Below are positions 1 to 24,800 of a DNA stretch of 64,000 nt, piece by piece. The stretch spans positions 1 through 64,000 of the forward strand of contig JAQGDQ010000222.1 in NCBI GenBank assembly GCA_030141605.1. Reading direction: 5' to 3'. The stretch comes from Tubiluchus corallicola (lineage: Eukaryota > Priapulida > Priapulimorpha > Priapulimorphida > Tubiluchidae). Position 1 is the first letter of the stretch. Each line of letters opens with the position of its first letter. The notes beneath the pieces were generated by a model. That model saw only the letters and a program-made list of their open reading frames with translations. It ran no database searches and was not told the origin of the DNA. The translations under genes and the position numbers were made by a program.

Positions 1-1000
1 TAATCGTTTTAAAAATGTGGAGAGAAAACTGTTACGAAAAGGCTAGTAAAATATTTGCAGCATACAAATATAAAAAAACTTAAAGATTAAGGGAGGAAAT
101 TTTCAGCAGTGGAGCATGATCAAGTGCAATCTGCCATCAATGCACATTATTCACAAATGAACGACACAGAGAAAACGTCTGTGAGGGCATTGGTGCTTAA
201 TTACGTACGACGTTACTCTGCCAACTGTCCAACTTCACCTGCAAGTGTCCGACATTACCCGATTTTTTGAAATGACGTAGCAAAGCATTTAATGGGTTAT
301 ATGAAAACGTAAAACTCATTGTCTGACATTAGCCTAGGTCCGACATTAGCCCATTTTACCATAGATTACCTAATAGCATAGGATTATAATTGCATACAAG
401 CACGCTCAGCAATCACAAAAGTACTTAAAATTCACCAGGCACATTAATTAAACGCACTGGTAAAAAGATGGGTTTTAACATTAGTTTTAAAACAGTTAAA
501 TTTAGTAATTGATCGCAAGTTAAAGATGAGTTTATTCCACTCAGTGGAGCTGCACTGGCAAAAGTACATGCCGAATGCTGATTCTTCTACGATCGGTGGT
601 AACTAGGGTAAAACTTTCCTGAGACTTCAAGATGAACGTATGGAAACACAAAAATTGATTAGACCAGCAAGATAAGTCATATCCAGGTCATACAATGATT
701 TAAAGTTAATAAGCAATAAGAAAAACATGAAAAATATTTATATTAATATGAGAGATTATTACAACTTCTTTGTCATTAGCTATCGATCTGATACTTATTG
801 AAATATGATATATTTTTGAAAATTGAACAGTCTTTGATTCAGTTGATCACACTTGAATCATCGGATGGAACAAGTGGGAACAAGCACACAGGCAGATAGA
901 CAGATCGACAGAAAACAAGCAGACCGACAGACGACCAATCAAACAAAAATCAGAAACAAACGAGCTTAATAAACGAACAAACAAACACACAAGTAAACAG
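1..1000. other. No gene recognised; short repeated motif near the left end
   Basis: This should be intron or downstream sequence of the glutamate receptor, but I could not find the exon for helix M4 on the minus strand. A motif close to GTCCGACATTA recurs near 246, 323 and 339. A plus-strand open stretch at about 114-270 (HYSQMNDTEKTSVRALVLNY) has protein-like composition but no recognisable family and ends at a stop. It may be a mobile-element relic. Confidence 0.4.
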
Positions 1001-1013
1001 CGATATTACATAC

Positions 1014-10449
<9,436 letters not shown>

Positions 10450-10572
10450 CTACAAATCAGGTCAACATTTTGACGAAAATTTAAAGACAAGATGTTGTTA
10501 GAATTTATAACATTTCTTTCATATATGACGACAAGCAGAAATAACATCTCAGCAACTGGTTAGTTATACAAA

Positions 10573-10756
<184 letters not shown>

Positions 10757-11118
10757 CTCAAGAAAAAGCACTATATCTGGGCGCCAATAGCCTAAATTCT
10801 TCCGAGAAAATGTTTTTACATTAAAATCTGTTCACCACTAGGTACTATATTAAATACATTTTGTTGGCGTTTCTTCTGTCCTGAAGTAAGCACATCAGTG
10901 CCAAGAAATAGATACATCAGTATGCTGTGGCTAAAACAGCTACTAAAGAATCCCCAAAAATTGAACTTTGAGCTTGCAGCTTCGACCAAATCTGTCCTAT
11001 TTGGGTATTATGAGCTACCAAATTTGGTTGCCCAGCGATAGTTTGGTTATTCAAGGTCGTATCACATTTCACAACTACTTGGTATTTGATCTTCTAGTCA
11101 TCAGTTCTACGCTAGCCA

Positions 11119-11380
11119 TTTCAGGGACTTATGCGGTGTTGCCAATGGTAGCGAGGTGTAGCACCCGAACCATTTTAAGGACTTACGCGTTGCTACTAAT
11201 GGTAACGAGGTGTAGCACCAGAGATTAATTTTAAGGACTTACACGTTGCTAGCAGTGGTAGAGACGTTTACTACGCATTTCAAGGAATTACGCGTTGCTA
11301 CCTATGGTATCGAGGTTTACTACGCATTTCATGGACTTATGCGTTGCTACCATTGGTAGCGAAGTGTACTATACAACCTG
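11119..11380. repeat. Degenerate minisatellite, about five units of 48-57 bp
   Basis: Units begin near 11119, 11174, 11231, 11279 and 11327. Each contains a version of GGACTTACGCGTTGCTAC followed by GGTAGCGAGGTGTA. Period and sequence drift between units. It lies between the glutamate receptor and the coiled-coil gene with no ORF of interest. Confidence 0.8.
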
Positions 11381-12800
11381 AACTCTATGCGGAAGCTGCA
11401 TGGTATTAGTATCCACCACTAATAAATTTGGTACCATGGCGATATTGGACCTGACTCTACTACGGAGAGAGTTTCATCGAAATTGCTTCAATATTTAATA
11501 ACGAAATGCCTATTGATTTCTTAGGAGGATCGGCGGGGTTATATCAAATTTGTATTAAACTACGGTCTAATCAGACATCATATGTTAACAAGGATCTAAA
11601 ACTCGTAAATTTCTCTGTCCTTCCTAGGTGCTTCCTTTGAAGCTACTTTAGGGAGCAGGTTTACCTGAGGACGATACTAATCGCGTTTGGAGGCCATATG
11701 CGTTCCCCACTAGTAGGAATAGCAACAACTTACATTTACATTGTCGACACCAAGTGCTACAGAATGCGATTAGTGTGCTGCGCAACGAGAAATTAACTGC
11801 TTGAATTGTGCTGTTGAAACATTTTTACAATATCGTGACACTTATTTTTGTTTAAGTCGAGTGATCCATGTGTTAAAAGGTCACATTGGGAGACTTGAAA
11901 ATGTAAGTGTACTAGCTTAACTGTTGGCATTGCCCACGTGTTTATTGACCCAGTTAATATGGTTTCTCACTGTCGTATACGAATGATGAAACATACAATA
12001 TTCCACTTCTTACTGTTTGCAATTATATTGTTGATTCACATTCTTCTAGTTTTCTGACTATGCAAATCAGTTACCGGTAAATTAACAACCAGATAATGTC
12101 CATCTTGGTACACCTTGGTTATTGTTAAAATGTACGAAATCAAAATAAAAACACGTTAAATTAGTACAGTTCAATCATCCTAATAATATTAAACATTAAC
12201 TCACGTTTAAGCTGTCATTTTTATTATTAATTTGTTTATTCTTTATTTTTTTCTTAATGGACTTAGAACATTTTTAAATCAAATACTTATGTGTATATGC
12301 TAGAGGCGTGTGAAATACAACGATATTAATATTTTTAGTTTACGCAGTCATACAGCCTGGCAGTTGGTCCAAATGCATGGCAATATTAGATTAACATAAT
12401 TAACATACAAGATGAACAGAACGTCTGAATCACTAGCAATTTCTGAAATGAAAATTTATTTGCACAATAAATTTTTGTTTTTATAAATATTTGTAATAAG
12501 TTTACAAAATTTTAAATTCCGAATAATTTATAAACAAATAAATTGTTGAATTTTAAAAAATTAAATGTATATAATTAAATGGGCATAATAGTTAGGCAAT
12601 GTATTTAAATTACCTTCAAGGTCTTTAAAACTGTAACAGTCACTGTGTAATTGACTCCAAATATTTGTAGAAAATAAGAATTTGTTGTAATAAAATTTTT
12701 ACATTTCAGAAATTACAATTGAAGAAGCCTAAATCGAAACATCTTGTTCATCATTTTAAGCAATACATATGCTAGATTTTATCACTAAGTTAAAATTTTT
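11381..12800. other. Intergenic region between receptor and coiled-coil gene
   Basis: AT-rich sequence without a recognised exon. It should hold the missing 5' exons of the receptor (minus strand) and the promoter or first exon of the coiled-coil gene (plus strand), but I could not place either. Confidence 0.4.
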
Positions 12801-12805
12801 TCTAC

Positions 12806-15800
12806 TTGAATTTTGTGCAAAACGTTGTTGCTATTCAAAGGTCAAGGCTCACGCAGAAGTACACAGCTTTGCCGGACATTGCCGGATTTGCCCTATCTTC
12901 GAATCAAAATTATCCGTCTACCCAACGAAAACATCAAGCAGCATCCAATTTGAATCTAACAGCGTCGTCTAGTAGCCTAGAAGAGACGTTTGGGCGCTTT
13001 AATAAACCACGTACGCCTGAATTCGGCATGAATTCAACAACCGGAAGTTTGGATGACATGGTGACCGGAAGTGATCGACGACTGCTCAAGATAGAGCAAA
13101 AACTGAATATGTTAGAACAGTCAAATAGAAGTCTTGTTGAAGACTTGGTTAAGCTACAAGTAAGTCTTAGTTAGTGAATAGTGATATTAATGGTTGTACA
13201 ATTTAGCTGTAGTTTACTGTCACATACTGTCATGGCTTCTGTACTCCCTTTGGGCGATATAATTCATAAAGCTTGACTGTTTACTTATACAGGGAGAATA
13301 TATATATGTCCATACATATACAGTACATATACATATACTGTATTATGTATTATATATTATTAGCTACATTATATTATATTATATTATATTATATTATATT
13401 ATATTATATCATATCATATCATATCATATCATATCATATCATATCATATCATATCATATCATATCATATCATATCATATCATATCATATTATATCACATT
13501 ATATTACATTATATTACATTACATTACATTACATTATATTATATTATACTATTGGCTACATATACTAGAAACACACTGCAATAGTTTAATTTACAATGCA
13601 TATTTAGACTGTAAGCAAAAAGATAACGAAAATGTGTATAACTGCGTCTCGTTTATTAGGAATATTTTGTATAAACTTGAATTTGAACATACTTGGATTG
13701 ATGAAGGTACATTAAGTACTCGCAGATTGCTTTATTGCATTAATAAGAAGCTACAGGATAGATATAATGACTATTTTTTGAAAAAGATTTATAACGATAA
13801 CAATGATGACGGAGGTAACAAACTTCGAACTTATAGGCTTTTTAAAACTGTATATTGTTTGGAAGAATATTTGCTTATGCGTAATAATACAATTCGAAGT
13901 GAACGTATAACACGTACACTAGATTTAGAATCAGTGCGCACAAATTGGATATTGAGAGGGGGTTATCATAAACCAAAAATACCTGCCCACCAAAGAATAA
14001 AATATGTGAGATGAATCAAGTGGAAGATGAAATGCATTTTTGTATGACATGTCCTGCTTACCAAAATGACAGAAAAGTTGTATTTGAAAATATTTTTAAA
14101 ATATTTCCTCCTTTTGCAGAAATGCCTGTAAGTGAACAGTTTATGTTTGTGAGGTGTGTGTTGTTAATTTTCATAGTAAATGGCTTGCATTGCTGTGTGT
14201 TTTTTCATTTCATCATCTCCTCACCCCTGTCACTTAAAATGGTTTGTACTTACCTGTAGGAGTGCTTTGTTTGCTTATGCAGAAAAAGCAATACCTGATC
14301 TGGACAGTTGAGTTGATAATTTTCACTGGTACAGACGTTCGTTGTTAATCTGACCAGTGGGCATGTTCCAGCATACCTGTAATTAACGTATTTGTCTGGA
14401 AAGGCTAGTACACGATCTGTGATGTAACTTCTTTACCATGGAGAACTGAGCTAAGTGTTGTTTTGGCCAAAAGGACAGTGTTGTATAGCCTGTCTTTCTC
14501 ACTCTCGTTGCTGTTACATGGTTTGAAGAGCTGGTCAAGCCACAGCAGTGTGATGTTATTCCATTCCAGTCAGCTGTTTGTACGTGTGTTCACAGCAAGC
14601 CATTAGTGTTGTTGACTTGTTGTTGCACTCCTTTCTTTTGTAATACTTATAGCTTTAAAATTTACGTTTCATCTTGTTTTGTTATTAACTAAATAGCCTT
14701 AAAAACAGCAGACGAACCTGTAAAAATACATGTAGTATATTTTCCTGATCATTATATAAAAATTAGGAATGCAATAGCCCTCGGAGCGTTACAATGTTTA
14801 TTAATGGCTTAAATGATGTAGAGATGCGAATCATAGTAATAAATTTTATATATGACATCCGTAGAAAAGGGAAGAGAAACAGGATAGCAAATAACTTTAA
14901 TTTGAACTCGCAGCTTACAAAATGTATTCTTACTATTGTTGTTTTTATGTGTTATTATTGGGCTTTTGTTAGTATGATGTTTTTTTTGGTATTATGCTAC
15001 CATATTACGCTTAAGCCGTTCCATCCTATGTACAGGATCAATGTTTTTTTGGGTTTCTTTGTTGTATGCTCAAAAACTATTGTGAATACTATATACATAT
15101 GCATATATGTAAATGTATGTATCATATGGGGAGGTTTTGTATATATATATATATATAATCGGCGGGGACAACTAGTGAGCCCATTTTAAAATACTTAATA
15201 GTCGAGAATTTTTTTCCGAGGGTAAACTAGAGTCATTTTGGCACTTAAATGTTGCTACGAAAGTCCAAAGAAATTAATATTTTGTGCTTGATATTGATAT
15301 CAAGCTCATAAAAACTAAATATTAGTATGATTATATAATTTTGTGGATATGATAATTTTAGTTCAATCATTTATTATTATTTATTTTGTTCGTTTACCTA
15401 TGTATTTTATTTATTTCTTTCGAAATTTCTATATATACAGAACACAGAATAATTATTAAGCGCTACAGAATTGATCAAGGATGTGGCACAAAAAGACTGA
15501 TGAGAGAGAATTTTCCATTAAGAAATGGTCAAGGTCAGGCGTTGATAAATTGCTAAAGAGAAGTGACATCGCTGGGATACATAAGAGAAGAAAATAATTT
15601 AGAAATGTAAAAAAAATAAAATAAATTAGTAAAGAAAAATTTAAAAAAAATGAACATGTACACATTGATATGCATTTTTTAAAATGTTTAACGGTTTACT
15701 TTTTGGACCCTCTTTGTAAAAATTAGTGATTAGTGGGTAAGTGCCAGAATGTTTCTACTTTACTTTGCTAAATTTATATACATATTGGATAAGGATTCTA

Positions 15801-18800
15801 TGCTATGGCATTTTTAAGAAGAAGTTACTTTTTTATATGCGCCCTATATATATATAGATATATATATATCCGAACGTGGCCGGTTCAATGGCTCATCTAA
15901 ATATTACTGGTAATTAGTCAGATTCCAGTCACGCTACTAACATCTCTTTGAGTGGGTTCTGTCTTTTCGAGCTTTCTGGCGTGTAGTATGCCAAAGTATA
16001 TCAAAAAGGATAAACATAATAATACGCAAGTTTGCATGTCCAAAGCTCTATCCAAACACGTTAAGTACAAAAATCGCGCACCTACTTATTCAAAAGCTGT
16101 AGTTTGCTTAGCGTGAAACTGTTGAATCGTGAGTAGCTACAAGTTAGTGAGCTAACAGTCAAGTTTTTACAGGGACAACTTAAAGAATCTGTAATGGCGA
16201 ATACAGATCTGATAAGGGAAGAAAGAAGTGCAAGGCAGCAGATGCAGACAACTATGCGTCAAAACAGTGAAGTAATTATGGATTTCGGATCAAGGTATTG
16301 TTTTGTTTTGAAGATCTATTTACTTATTACAAAAGTTAAGAAGAAATCACCAGTATTGCCAGTATTGACACTTTTTGTTGCTATCAATTGCAAGCTGGAA
16401 GAAATTTAACTGGAAGCGATGTTTGATTACTAAAACAAACAAGCAAAAAAAACACATGGCCACGATTCAATCCTTGATTTAGCTCAGCAATATTATAGTG
16501 TATTATCTTGGGTCGGCTTCATGCACTTGGTTCTTTACTCGGCTCAGTTTTTCTCCATTATTAAGATATTCCATCCGAAACTGTGTTTTCAAGTGTGTGA
16601 TGTAGAGACTGATTGCGTATTGGTCATCCGTAAATTTGAAGATGCTGGTACGTTGTTCTTGGTCAAGAGTCAACACTATTAATACAACTGTGAAAAACAA
16701 AATTTACTAGCAGTCTTATAGTGCTTTTTGTGCTTTTTTCATCAATGTGACGACGCACAATTAATGGCCGAAACTGATTTAGCAGCTCGAAGTAAAAAAG
16801 CCCTAAGAAAAAAATCACATCTGGAACTGTTTCATCTTATGTCATCAATGTCTATTCATCAATCCATCGTTAATCATTGTGTTATCTAATCACCCACCAA
16901 CTAATAATCAACAATGTGCGTATCAACGTAGCATCAATAGTTAGGAGCAATTTTGAGTGACTTTTGAGTGGCTGTTTGTTTTAAAGTTGGGAGGCTTTGT
17001 TACCAAGTATAGCACTACACATTTTCATTTCAAAAACTGCTAATAAGTTAATTGAATCACATTTGGTGGGTAGTTTATGGGTTCATGGGGTCTACGTACA
17101 TAAAAATTATTTAGGCTCTGGAAGCAGACAGAGGTTCACAAAAAAATAATACCTAGCAGTATGCCAAAAAAGTAAACAGCAAAGTTTTATTATGCATGCT
17201 AACGTACGTCATACAACGTATTTTTGTGTATAGTACGTCATACAAAGTAATTGATTTCCAGCTTTTTAGATAGTGAAAGCATTTACTAATCTGTGCCATA
17301 CGTTTCTATAAATTATCTGGGCATAAATTTTAGCGGGTCAGTCGACGGCATAAACGTTATGCCCAAGGTCCCTTTCATGTTTGGTTCTGTTATGCCATCT
17401 GGTAAAGCGACATCGAAGTTTTGTAGAAATGAAGTGAAGAAGAGGAACAGCTCCATTCTGGCTAGTGTTTCCCCTAGACAGACTCTTCGTCCTGAAAGTA
17501 AACAGCAGTGAACGAAAATTTTATGTTGTTTCATAATTTTTAAATAAAGCAACACATTTCCAGAATTGGAAGTCAGTTTTAATATGGAATAAAACAGCGA
17601 TGTAACCTAAAGTTGAAAAGTATCGTTAATATATTATACGAAAGCTCAGGGGTTTATCGACAGTTAGTTTTGTTGCAGAATACGTAAAATGTTAAATCTT
17701 GATAACTGAAAAAGCTACTGCATAAATAATAATTCATTTCTGTGCTCAGGGTGTGTTTTTCTGCTATAGTACAGCAAATTCACGAGATTACTTTCTTATC
17801 CTAAATCTATTATAGATTAGGAACTCAATATTACAGAATGGTATATTTTTAGGTGTATTTTATTTTTCATCAAAAAGTATTATAATGTCAAATACTTAAT
17901 TTCCTGTATATACATACCTACAGAAAACGCTGCAAGTGTTTCATGACCAGTTACTTTTCCATCTGGGCCAATGAACCTGTCCGGGTGAAACTGTTCTGGT
18001 TTATCAAAGTAATTGGGGTCATTTAAAATGGCGGTCAAGTTAGCTATAAATATTGTGTCAGCTGGTATTTCAAAATTTTTGAAATTTAACCTGTCCGAGC
18101 TACGATGTGGTACTCCAATTGGTACTATATTAGCTGCAAAATTGAAACGTTTATTCAGTATAAAACAACTGAAATGCTGTCTTTAATTCTCTTATATGCA
18201 ACTATTCCTACAAATGTATTGCTCTATATATAAACACAGGAGTTAAATAGTAACTAGTGATATAAAAAGTAGAAACTACTGTTACACAATGCACTATATA
18301 TATATGTATATATATAGTATATATAGTATATATAGTGAACTAGCTCATAAAGCCAGACGAAATTGTTGGTTAATTTAATTTCCTTACAATACATTGTAGA
18401 ATTATTTTACATCAAATACTTACCACAACGTTGAACCTCTAGAACCGTTGCTTCTACATATGGCATTTGAGATTTATCAGCCATTTTGGGCAATCGATTC
18501 CGTCCGATTACTTCATCTATTTCTGCCTGCACTTTTCTCATGACGTCAGGATGTTTAATTAAGTACAGAAATGCCCATCGGAGTGTTGTAGAAGTTGTTT
18601 CAGTGCCAGCAGAAAATAAATCCCGAATGACGTACTTTAACTCTGTCACCGAGAAAGCTTAAACAAAATTAATATAAAAACATTCATCATGACTATAACT
18701 TTTGTTCCTATTTTTGTCGTCGTCATCGTCACTGTCATTGCCCGTCATCATCATCATCATCATCATCATCATTCATCATTATCATCGGCGTTATTATTAT

Positions 18801-21800
18801 CATCATTGTTACCATCATTATGTTCGCTATTGCCATCATCGTCATTATCATCATCACCTAATATCGTTTTGAAAAGATGGAAAAGTAAGATTGAAGAAGC
18901 CAATTCTGGTGCTCTGAATTGTCATTAAATTTCGGTTATCATCATCATTCTAATAATTGTTCTCCTCACACTCATTGTTATTTTCATCATTGTTGTCACT
19001 GTAATCTTCAGCATCACTCCATTATCATAAAATAATCATGATCACGATCATTACTGTCATCGCCGTCGTCATCATCATCATCATTATCATTACTGGCATT
19101 GCCATCATTATTTTAACTATTTCATTTTCATAGCCATCAGGCTATTGTTCATCATTTTAACTATCATCATATTCATAGCCATCAGGAAACGATAAACTTC
19201 ATCTATGTTCATCACCATTTTTCCTTCACAAGCAGCGTAACCACATCAATATCAACTTCATCACATTTTTGTCTTTATTATTGTACTTACAGCCAGTTTC
19301 ACCAGTTTTGTCTTGCTCGTGAACGGCAGCTAAATAGGCGTCTATGAAGTTCTGAATATTGTTAATGTCAAAGCTTTTCACATGCTCTGAAATTCTTTCT
19401 TCGATGAACTCAAAAAGCTTGTTGCTGTTTTTCAAAAACCTGCGAAGCTTTGCTCCCTCAGGTGGGAAAAATCTCGCAGCTGGGAAGAACTGAAGAATTC
19501 CTTGAAACGGTGAGTCTTGAAACCAACCATTGAGTGCACGAAGAAGAAGTTGAAATTTTTCATCTTCGTAGTCAAATCTGTCACCGAATACAATTGAGCA
19601 AATGACATTGGCGACACTAGTATTTAGCATGTACTGAATGTCAAATGGAGATCCTTCCTTTGACTGAAGTTCAGACATTAACATCGATATTTCTTCCTTT
19701 ATTTTCTTCTGCAAGATACATATAAAATGTACGCAGTTTTTTTTATTTAGTCAAAACACTTATAATGCTGATGAAAATTATGTCTTTTTTATATTTTTGA
19801 TCGCCCGTAACTTCTGCCAAACTAAGAAAAGTGTTTATGTTCATGACTTTAGACATTGCAATATAGACATTTATGCAAGTTGATATCGATGTTTTGTTTA
19901 CTAAATAACTGGTATAATTTGTTATAATATTTTCCTGGTAGAAACGGGTGCATAGGGAAATTATTATCATTCCTGAAGTACATTGTGTGTCAGGTGCTGG
20001 AACACAAATAGTAGGATACTGGTAGGATACTGATAACGATGGAGTAAAGGTCACAAAATTGTCGAGGTGAATAGTTACTGCGTGTGTATGTGTGCTTAGC
20101 GAATGAAGCACATTAGCGCCAAGCATAATCACTAATACTGCGGGAGCTGAGAGAGGTTTATATAACATCTCGCTACGAACAGTTTGAGTGCTGGAATACA
20201 TTAATAGTGTGTTGGAGATCATTTTTTGGTCACTCTTAAGTTTTTTATTGAAGCTGTTTTTACAGGGTGCCCCCGAAAGAAACCCCATTTCAACATGAGC
20301 ACATTTTGAGAAAATCAATAAAACTTTGCTCTTCTTTGCTGAAGGGCCTTTACTCCTTACTGAATAAAGATCGGTGGCTCTTAAATAATGACTATTACCA
20401 TGTAGATCACGGTTTGATCACTTTTAACCCTTAGCCGACCAAGCTGAGGTAAACAATTACCCCAGCTATGTTTGCTCACATTTTTTATATTGATGCGCAC
20501 GACGAAAAATTTTCAAACTAGTAGTGATTAAGTATTTTTCGATTTATTATGCAACCATGTCTTGGTTTTGTTGAAAAGTATTATTTATGCTTTTTTTTAC
20601 AAAGCACGAGTGCTAGATACTACCTGATGTGGGGTAACTTATTAACCCTTTGGAGTTTTTTGTATGGAAAATTTTGGAATTTACTTTAAAGTATTTTTCT
20701 TTCTGGCAACACCATGCGTTTACTTTTAAAACCGAGAAGTGCTGCAAATCTCCAATTAGGCCTTCAGTTCTGCAACGAAATTTTTTTAACGATCTGTTAA
20801 GGAAATTTCGTATTAACGTTTGTGGACACTCTTCATTTTAGTAATATGGTGGGAACTTTAGCTGTACGGGTGATTAAGGTTGAAGCTGATAAAGATAAAA
20901 TTTTAGAAGATTTAACAAGTGAAGACGAAGTTCTTTAAAGCTTACTGAATAAAGCTCAGTAGTTCTTAAATGAATTTTGCCACGGAGATTGCTTGTTTGT
21001 CAGTCTTACGTATTCAAATTGGTGCGCTATGTAATTACACCCGGTAAAAATGGCTGCAATAAAAAAGAGTGACAAAAAATGATTTCCAACAGACTATTAA
21101 TGTATTCCAGCGCTCAAACTGTTTGTACGCAAGATGTGATATAAACCTCTCTCATCTCCCGTACTATAACTGGATGGTTAACCACCAGGTTCATCATTCG
21201 TTCTAGGTGGTTAATCGGCCACAATGTTATTTGCATTTTCTTCGCTAAGAAAGTACGTGAATCCAATTTGTGGCTGACACCACAATTTAGTCTTAATAAT
21301 CAATTAGATTCCGGACCTGCCACAACAATATACATTTTGTAGACTCTGCTGTGAGCGCCGGACCACACAGCTTATAAAGTTCCGAATTGTACAAAAAAAG
21401 TTATCAAATGTATGTTATAAAAAATAAGTTTGAAAAACAATATGCAGTTATTTTACTTCTCCACTTGGACCCTTTTACATTTTTTCACATTATTCATTTT
21501 ATTTTTTGTAAAAATCACAGTTTTATTAAAAATAGATAACTTTATGGAAAGTAGAGTAATTCTAGACTATTCTAGACTAATTAACGTACCTCTAAACTAA
21601 CTTTTCCCATTCCAAATTCGCGCAGCTTAGTCAGTGCAAACTTTCGCTGCTCTTTCCATGATTTTCCTTCTGCGGCACCAATGCCTATAAAAAGAGGTGA
21701 CATGCAATTTTCCATGTACTCGCAGAGCTGTCTGCCAGGTTCTTAATAGTATGAATAGATGAATACAACTTGGAGCAATAAGTTAACAGAAAGCAGTACA

Positions 21801-24800
21801 AGTTAAAATAATATGTAAAATTAGAAAAACCGTTTACCACGTGTAACTCCTGGTTGACCTGGTTCAGTTGAAGTAGTCTCAATTAAATACCAGTGTGGTC
21901 TACCAGACAGTATTTCACCATGCTTCAAGAACGCCTCCTTTGCTGTTTCATAATCATTCACCACCACTGTAAGATATGGACCCATGTAAATTGTAAATAC
22001 AGGCCCATACCTGGACCCCATTTCAGTCAAGACTTTCCCGGGATCATCCATCAAATGAAACAAGTGTCCAACAAAAGGCAGTCCCAAAGATCCTGGTGGA
22101 GTGCCTTTCGGTTTCTTCTTTAAATAGAAGACTGCGCTCAAGGCGATGGCTGTTACAAGTAATATGCCGAATAAGTGTGCATACACGAATTGCAGTATAG
22201 ATTCCATTGATATCATTTAGTATATAAAACCTACAAAGGAATAAGATTATGCTATAATACGTGAACGTAGATTCTAAAACTGATAATTCTAAAAGCATTT
22301 ATAGATTTCTGAATATTGAAATCTTAGGCAACATATTTTTGTGGTTTAAAAGTTTCTTAGCTGTACTAGTCTGGTACATGAAATAAACGGCTTCAAATGT
22401 TCTGTTTTTCCTGCTTCACGTGGCTGTATCTCTTTGGGTTTACGTTAATGACATGCCTGGTTAAATAGCAAAAATTATAAATTAGATTGTTTTCTGATGT
22501 CTTTTTTGCAGAAACTAGCATTCACAAACTAAAAGATACAGTTTACGAGAGATTAATAAACAGATCTGGCTACAATTAATGAACTTTCTTTAAATTAAAT
22601 AATGCGCCGAGTAAGTGTGAATGCATTTTAAAGCGTGGACTCAATTGATGATGTCTACGATATAATGATTTAAGGCGCTAACATTGTACTAGTTTTTTCA
22701 ATTAAGATTAGTAGTGAGGTAATTGAATCGAAACAATTTGCAAAATATCTAGGAAAGTTCGTTGATGAGCACAGCCCAATAAGTGGATTTATCAATTATA
22801 CAAAACAAGTAAAATTAGTAAAACATGTTTATAAAATTAATAAACTCTGAATAATAAAACTGTAATGGATATCAAAACTTTAATGAATATTTACTAGTGT
22901 CAGGTGCATTCCTATTTGATGTCATGGGGAGAAGTTTATATACATCTAGTATTACGAATTTTTAAATTAGCCATTCAGGTTAATCCAATCGGTTCCATAT
23001 ACGAAGATCCGACCAATATCATATACACTACCACCATCACCATCATCGTCGTCATCGTCATTATCACCATCGTCGTCGAAAAAACAAAAAAATCAAAGAA
23101 ACTCAGACACCGTTTTCTACCATTTTCATCACTGGTTACGTCACTTGCATTTCATTCGTATGTTCTCTCAATTAGCATATCTTCTAACTGCTGAATTATT
23201 ATATTCGTTTCTAAAGGACGAATTCCCACAGACAGATCAGAAATGTAAAGATATTAAAGTTCGCCCAGCCACGTGAACTTAATTATTGCAAGTTTAAAAA
23301 TATGCAAAAGGGACGTCTTCTTATGTAAAATATGTCTTCTCAGGCATCTATATGTTATGAAATTGTCATAGCTTAAACTGCACGTTCATTCATGTACATA
23401 AATGTGTATATATAGGTTTTTGATTCTGATATTTACTTACATGTTTTTTATCGTTTATTGTACACGAGCACTCTCTTGCAGCATTGATACATCTTTTATA
23501 TAAATTGTTGGAAAAGTTTAATTTTCAAGGGAGATGACTAAATAACAATAGCTTCTTCACCTTTCACATACTGTATACATTGTCTTATTAAACAGCTCTT
23601 TAATCAACTGTCAGAACGAACCTTAGCGTTACCTTTTGTCAAATGCGGTCCAAACACGATGTTTGTAGTCGTGCTGTGTTGCTATTAAACCACACCAACG
23701 TCCAACAAATTATACCATAAAAATACTTTGCTGTACACCTACGTTAGCGAAAGTCACCAAATTATCCTTTGATCACTGGCCAGACTAATGTTTACAGTCT
23801 AGCCGCCGATAACGTTGGATAAGGTTCAAGGGTGTTTAGAACTGATAGTAATAGTTTACTGACTAATATTGACTAGTTTGCTGACTAGTTTTGCAATATT
23901 AACATATCCAGACAGTAAAACATTTAAGTGGGATAACACTAAATATTAGTCCAGAATACATAGTACGTTTGCTGTAAACGCATGTACGTATTGATCTACT
24001 GAACAAGATACAAAACATACGTAATACATTAAGAATATTTACAAGAATGCAGAAAACACTAATGGCGTTAGTTAGAACTAAGAGTTTGTTTGGAAAGAAC
24101 GTTACAATGCGTCAAATGACTTTAATAATTAGTAACAGATTTCAAAAGCCTCTTTGCTTGAAATTACAGAATAGAGTGACAAAACTGTTTTTAATTTGTT
24201 GAGTGAGAGGACACTCAGTTATAATTATGTTGTTCTGTCTGCACAGAACCACATGGGCACAGTCTCCGTGCCCGAGGCTGACGCTGCCATCTACAGATTT
24301 CAATCTTTAATTTCATTCGGGTAAATGCAACACGGTGCAGCTCGAAAATACACATGAAAATTGCAGGGGTATCCAAGGACGGATTAAAAATTTTACAAGT
24401 AACAGGCTTCGATGAGTTGCTGTCCGCTACAGATCCCAATAACTTTCGATTTTGTCTGGTAAATAACGAACTCCTGGCTATCGCCGTTCGGTAGTTGGCT
24501 TAAACATTTGGCTAGTTTTCCATTAAATAAAGATGCTATGTTTAACGCGTTCATCACAGGCGAGTGTTTTTCCGCATTCTCCATCATGCTTCTCTATAGT
24601 TTTATTTGATGAGCTTTTACCCGCGTCTTAAAACAAGGGTACCCAGATTCGATAAGAACTAAATCGTAACAAGTACTGGTCGCACTGACAGTAGCGATTT
24701 GATCAATTCAAGATATATGGTGTTTGAAATTGTAAGATCGGCATCAGAATTTCAGGTGTCTTTGCTATAGGAAACACCTTCCAGAAGTGCACAATCTAGA

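Noticed and set aside
13273-13584. Tyr/Ile/His-rich 103-codon frame
   Set aside because: Derived from the ATATT/ATATC pentanucleotide repeat.
14794-15189. 131-codon plus-strand frame as a gene
   Set aside because: Hydrophobic, AT-driven and ends in TA repeats; at most its first part may be LINE tail sequence.
18689-18928. Poly-His / Ser-Leu frame
   Set aside because: A reading of CAT triplet repeats inside a P450 intron.
20430-20670. TTAACCC motifs as piggyBac ends
   Set aside because: Only two short look-alikes, no inverted pair and no transposase; more simply internal sequence of the fold-back element.
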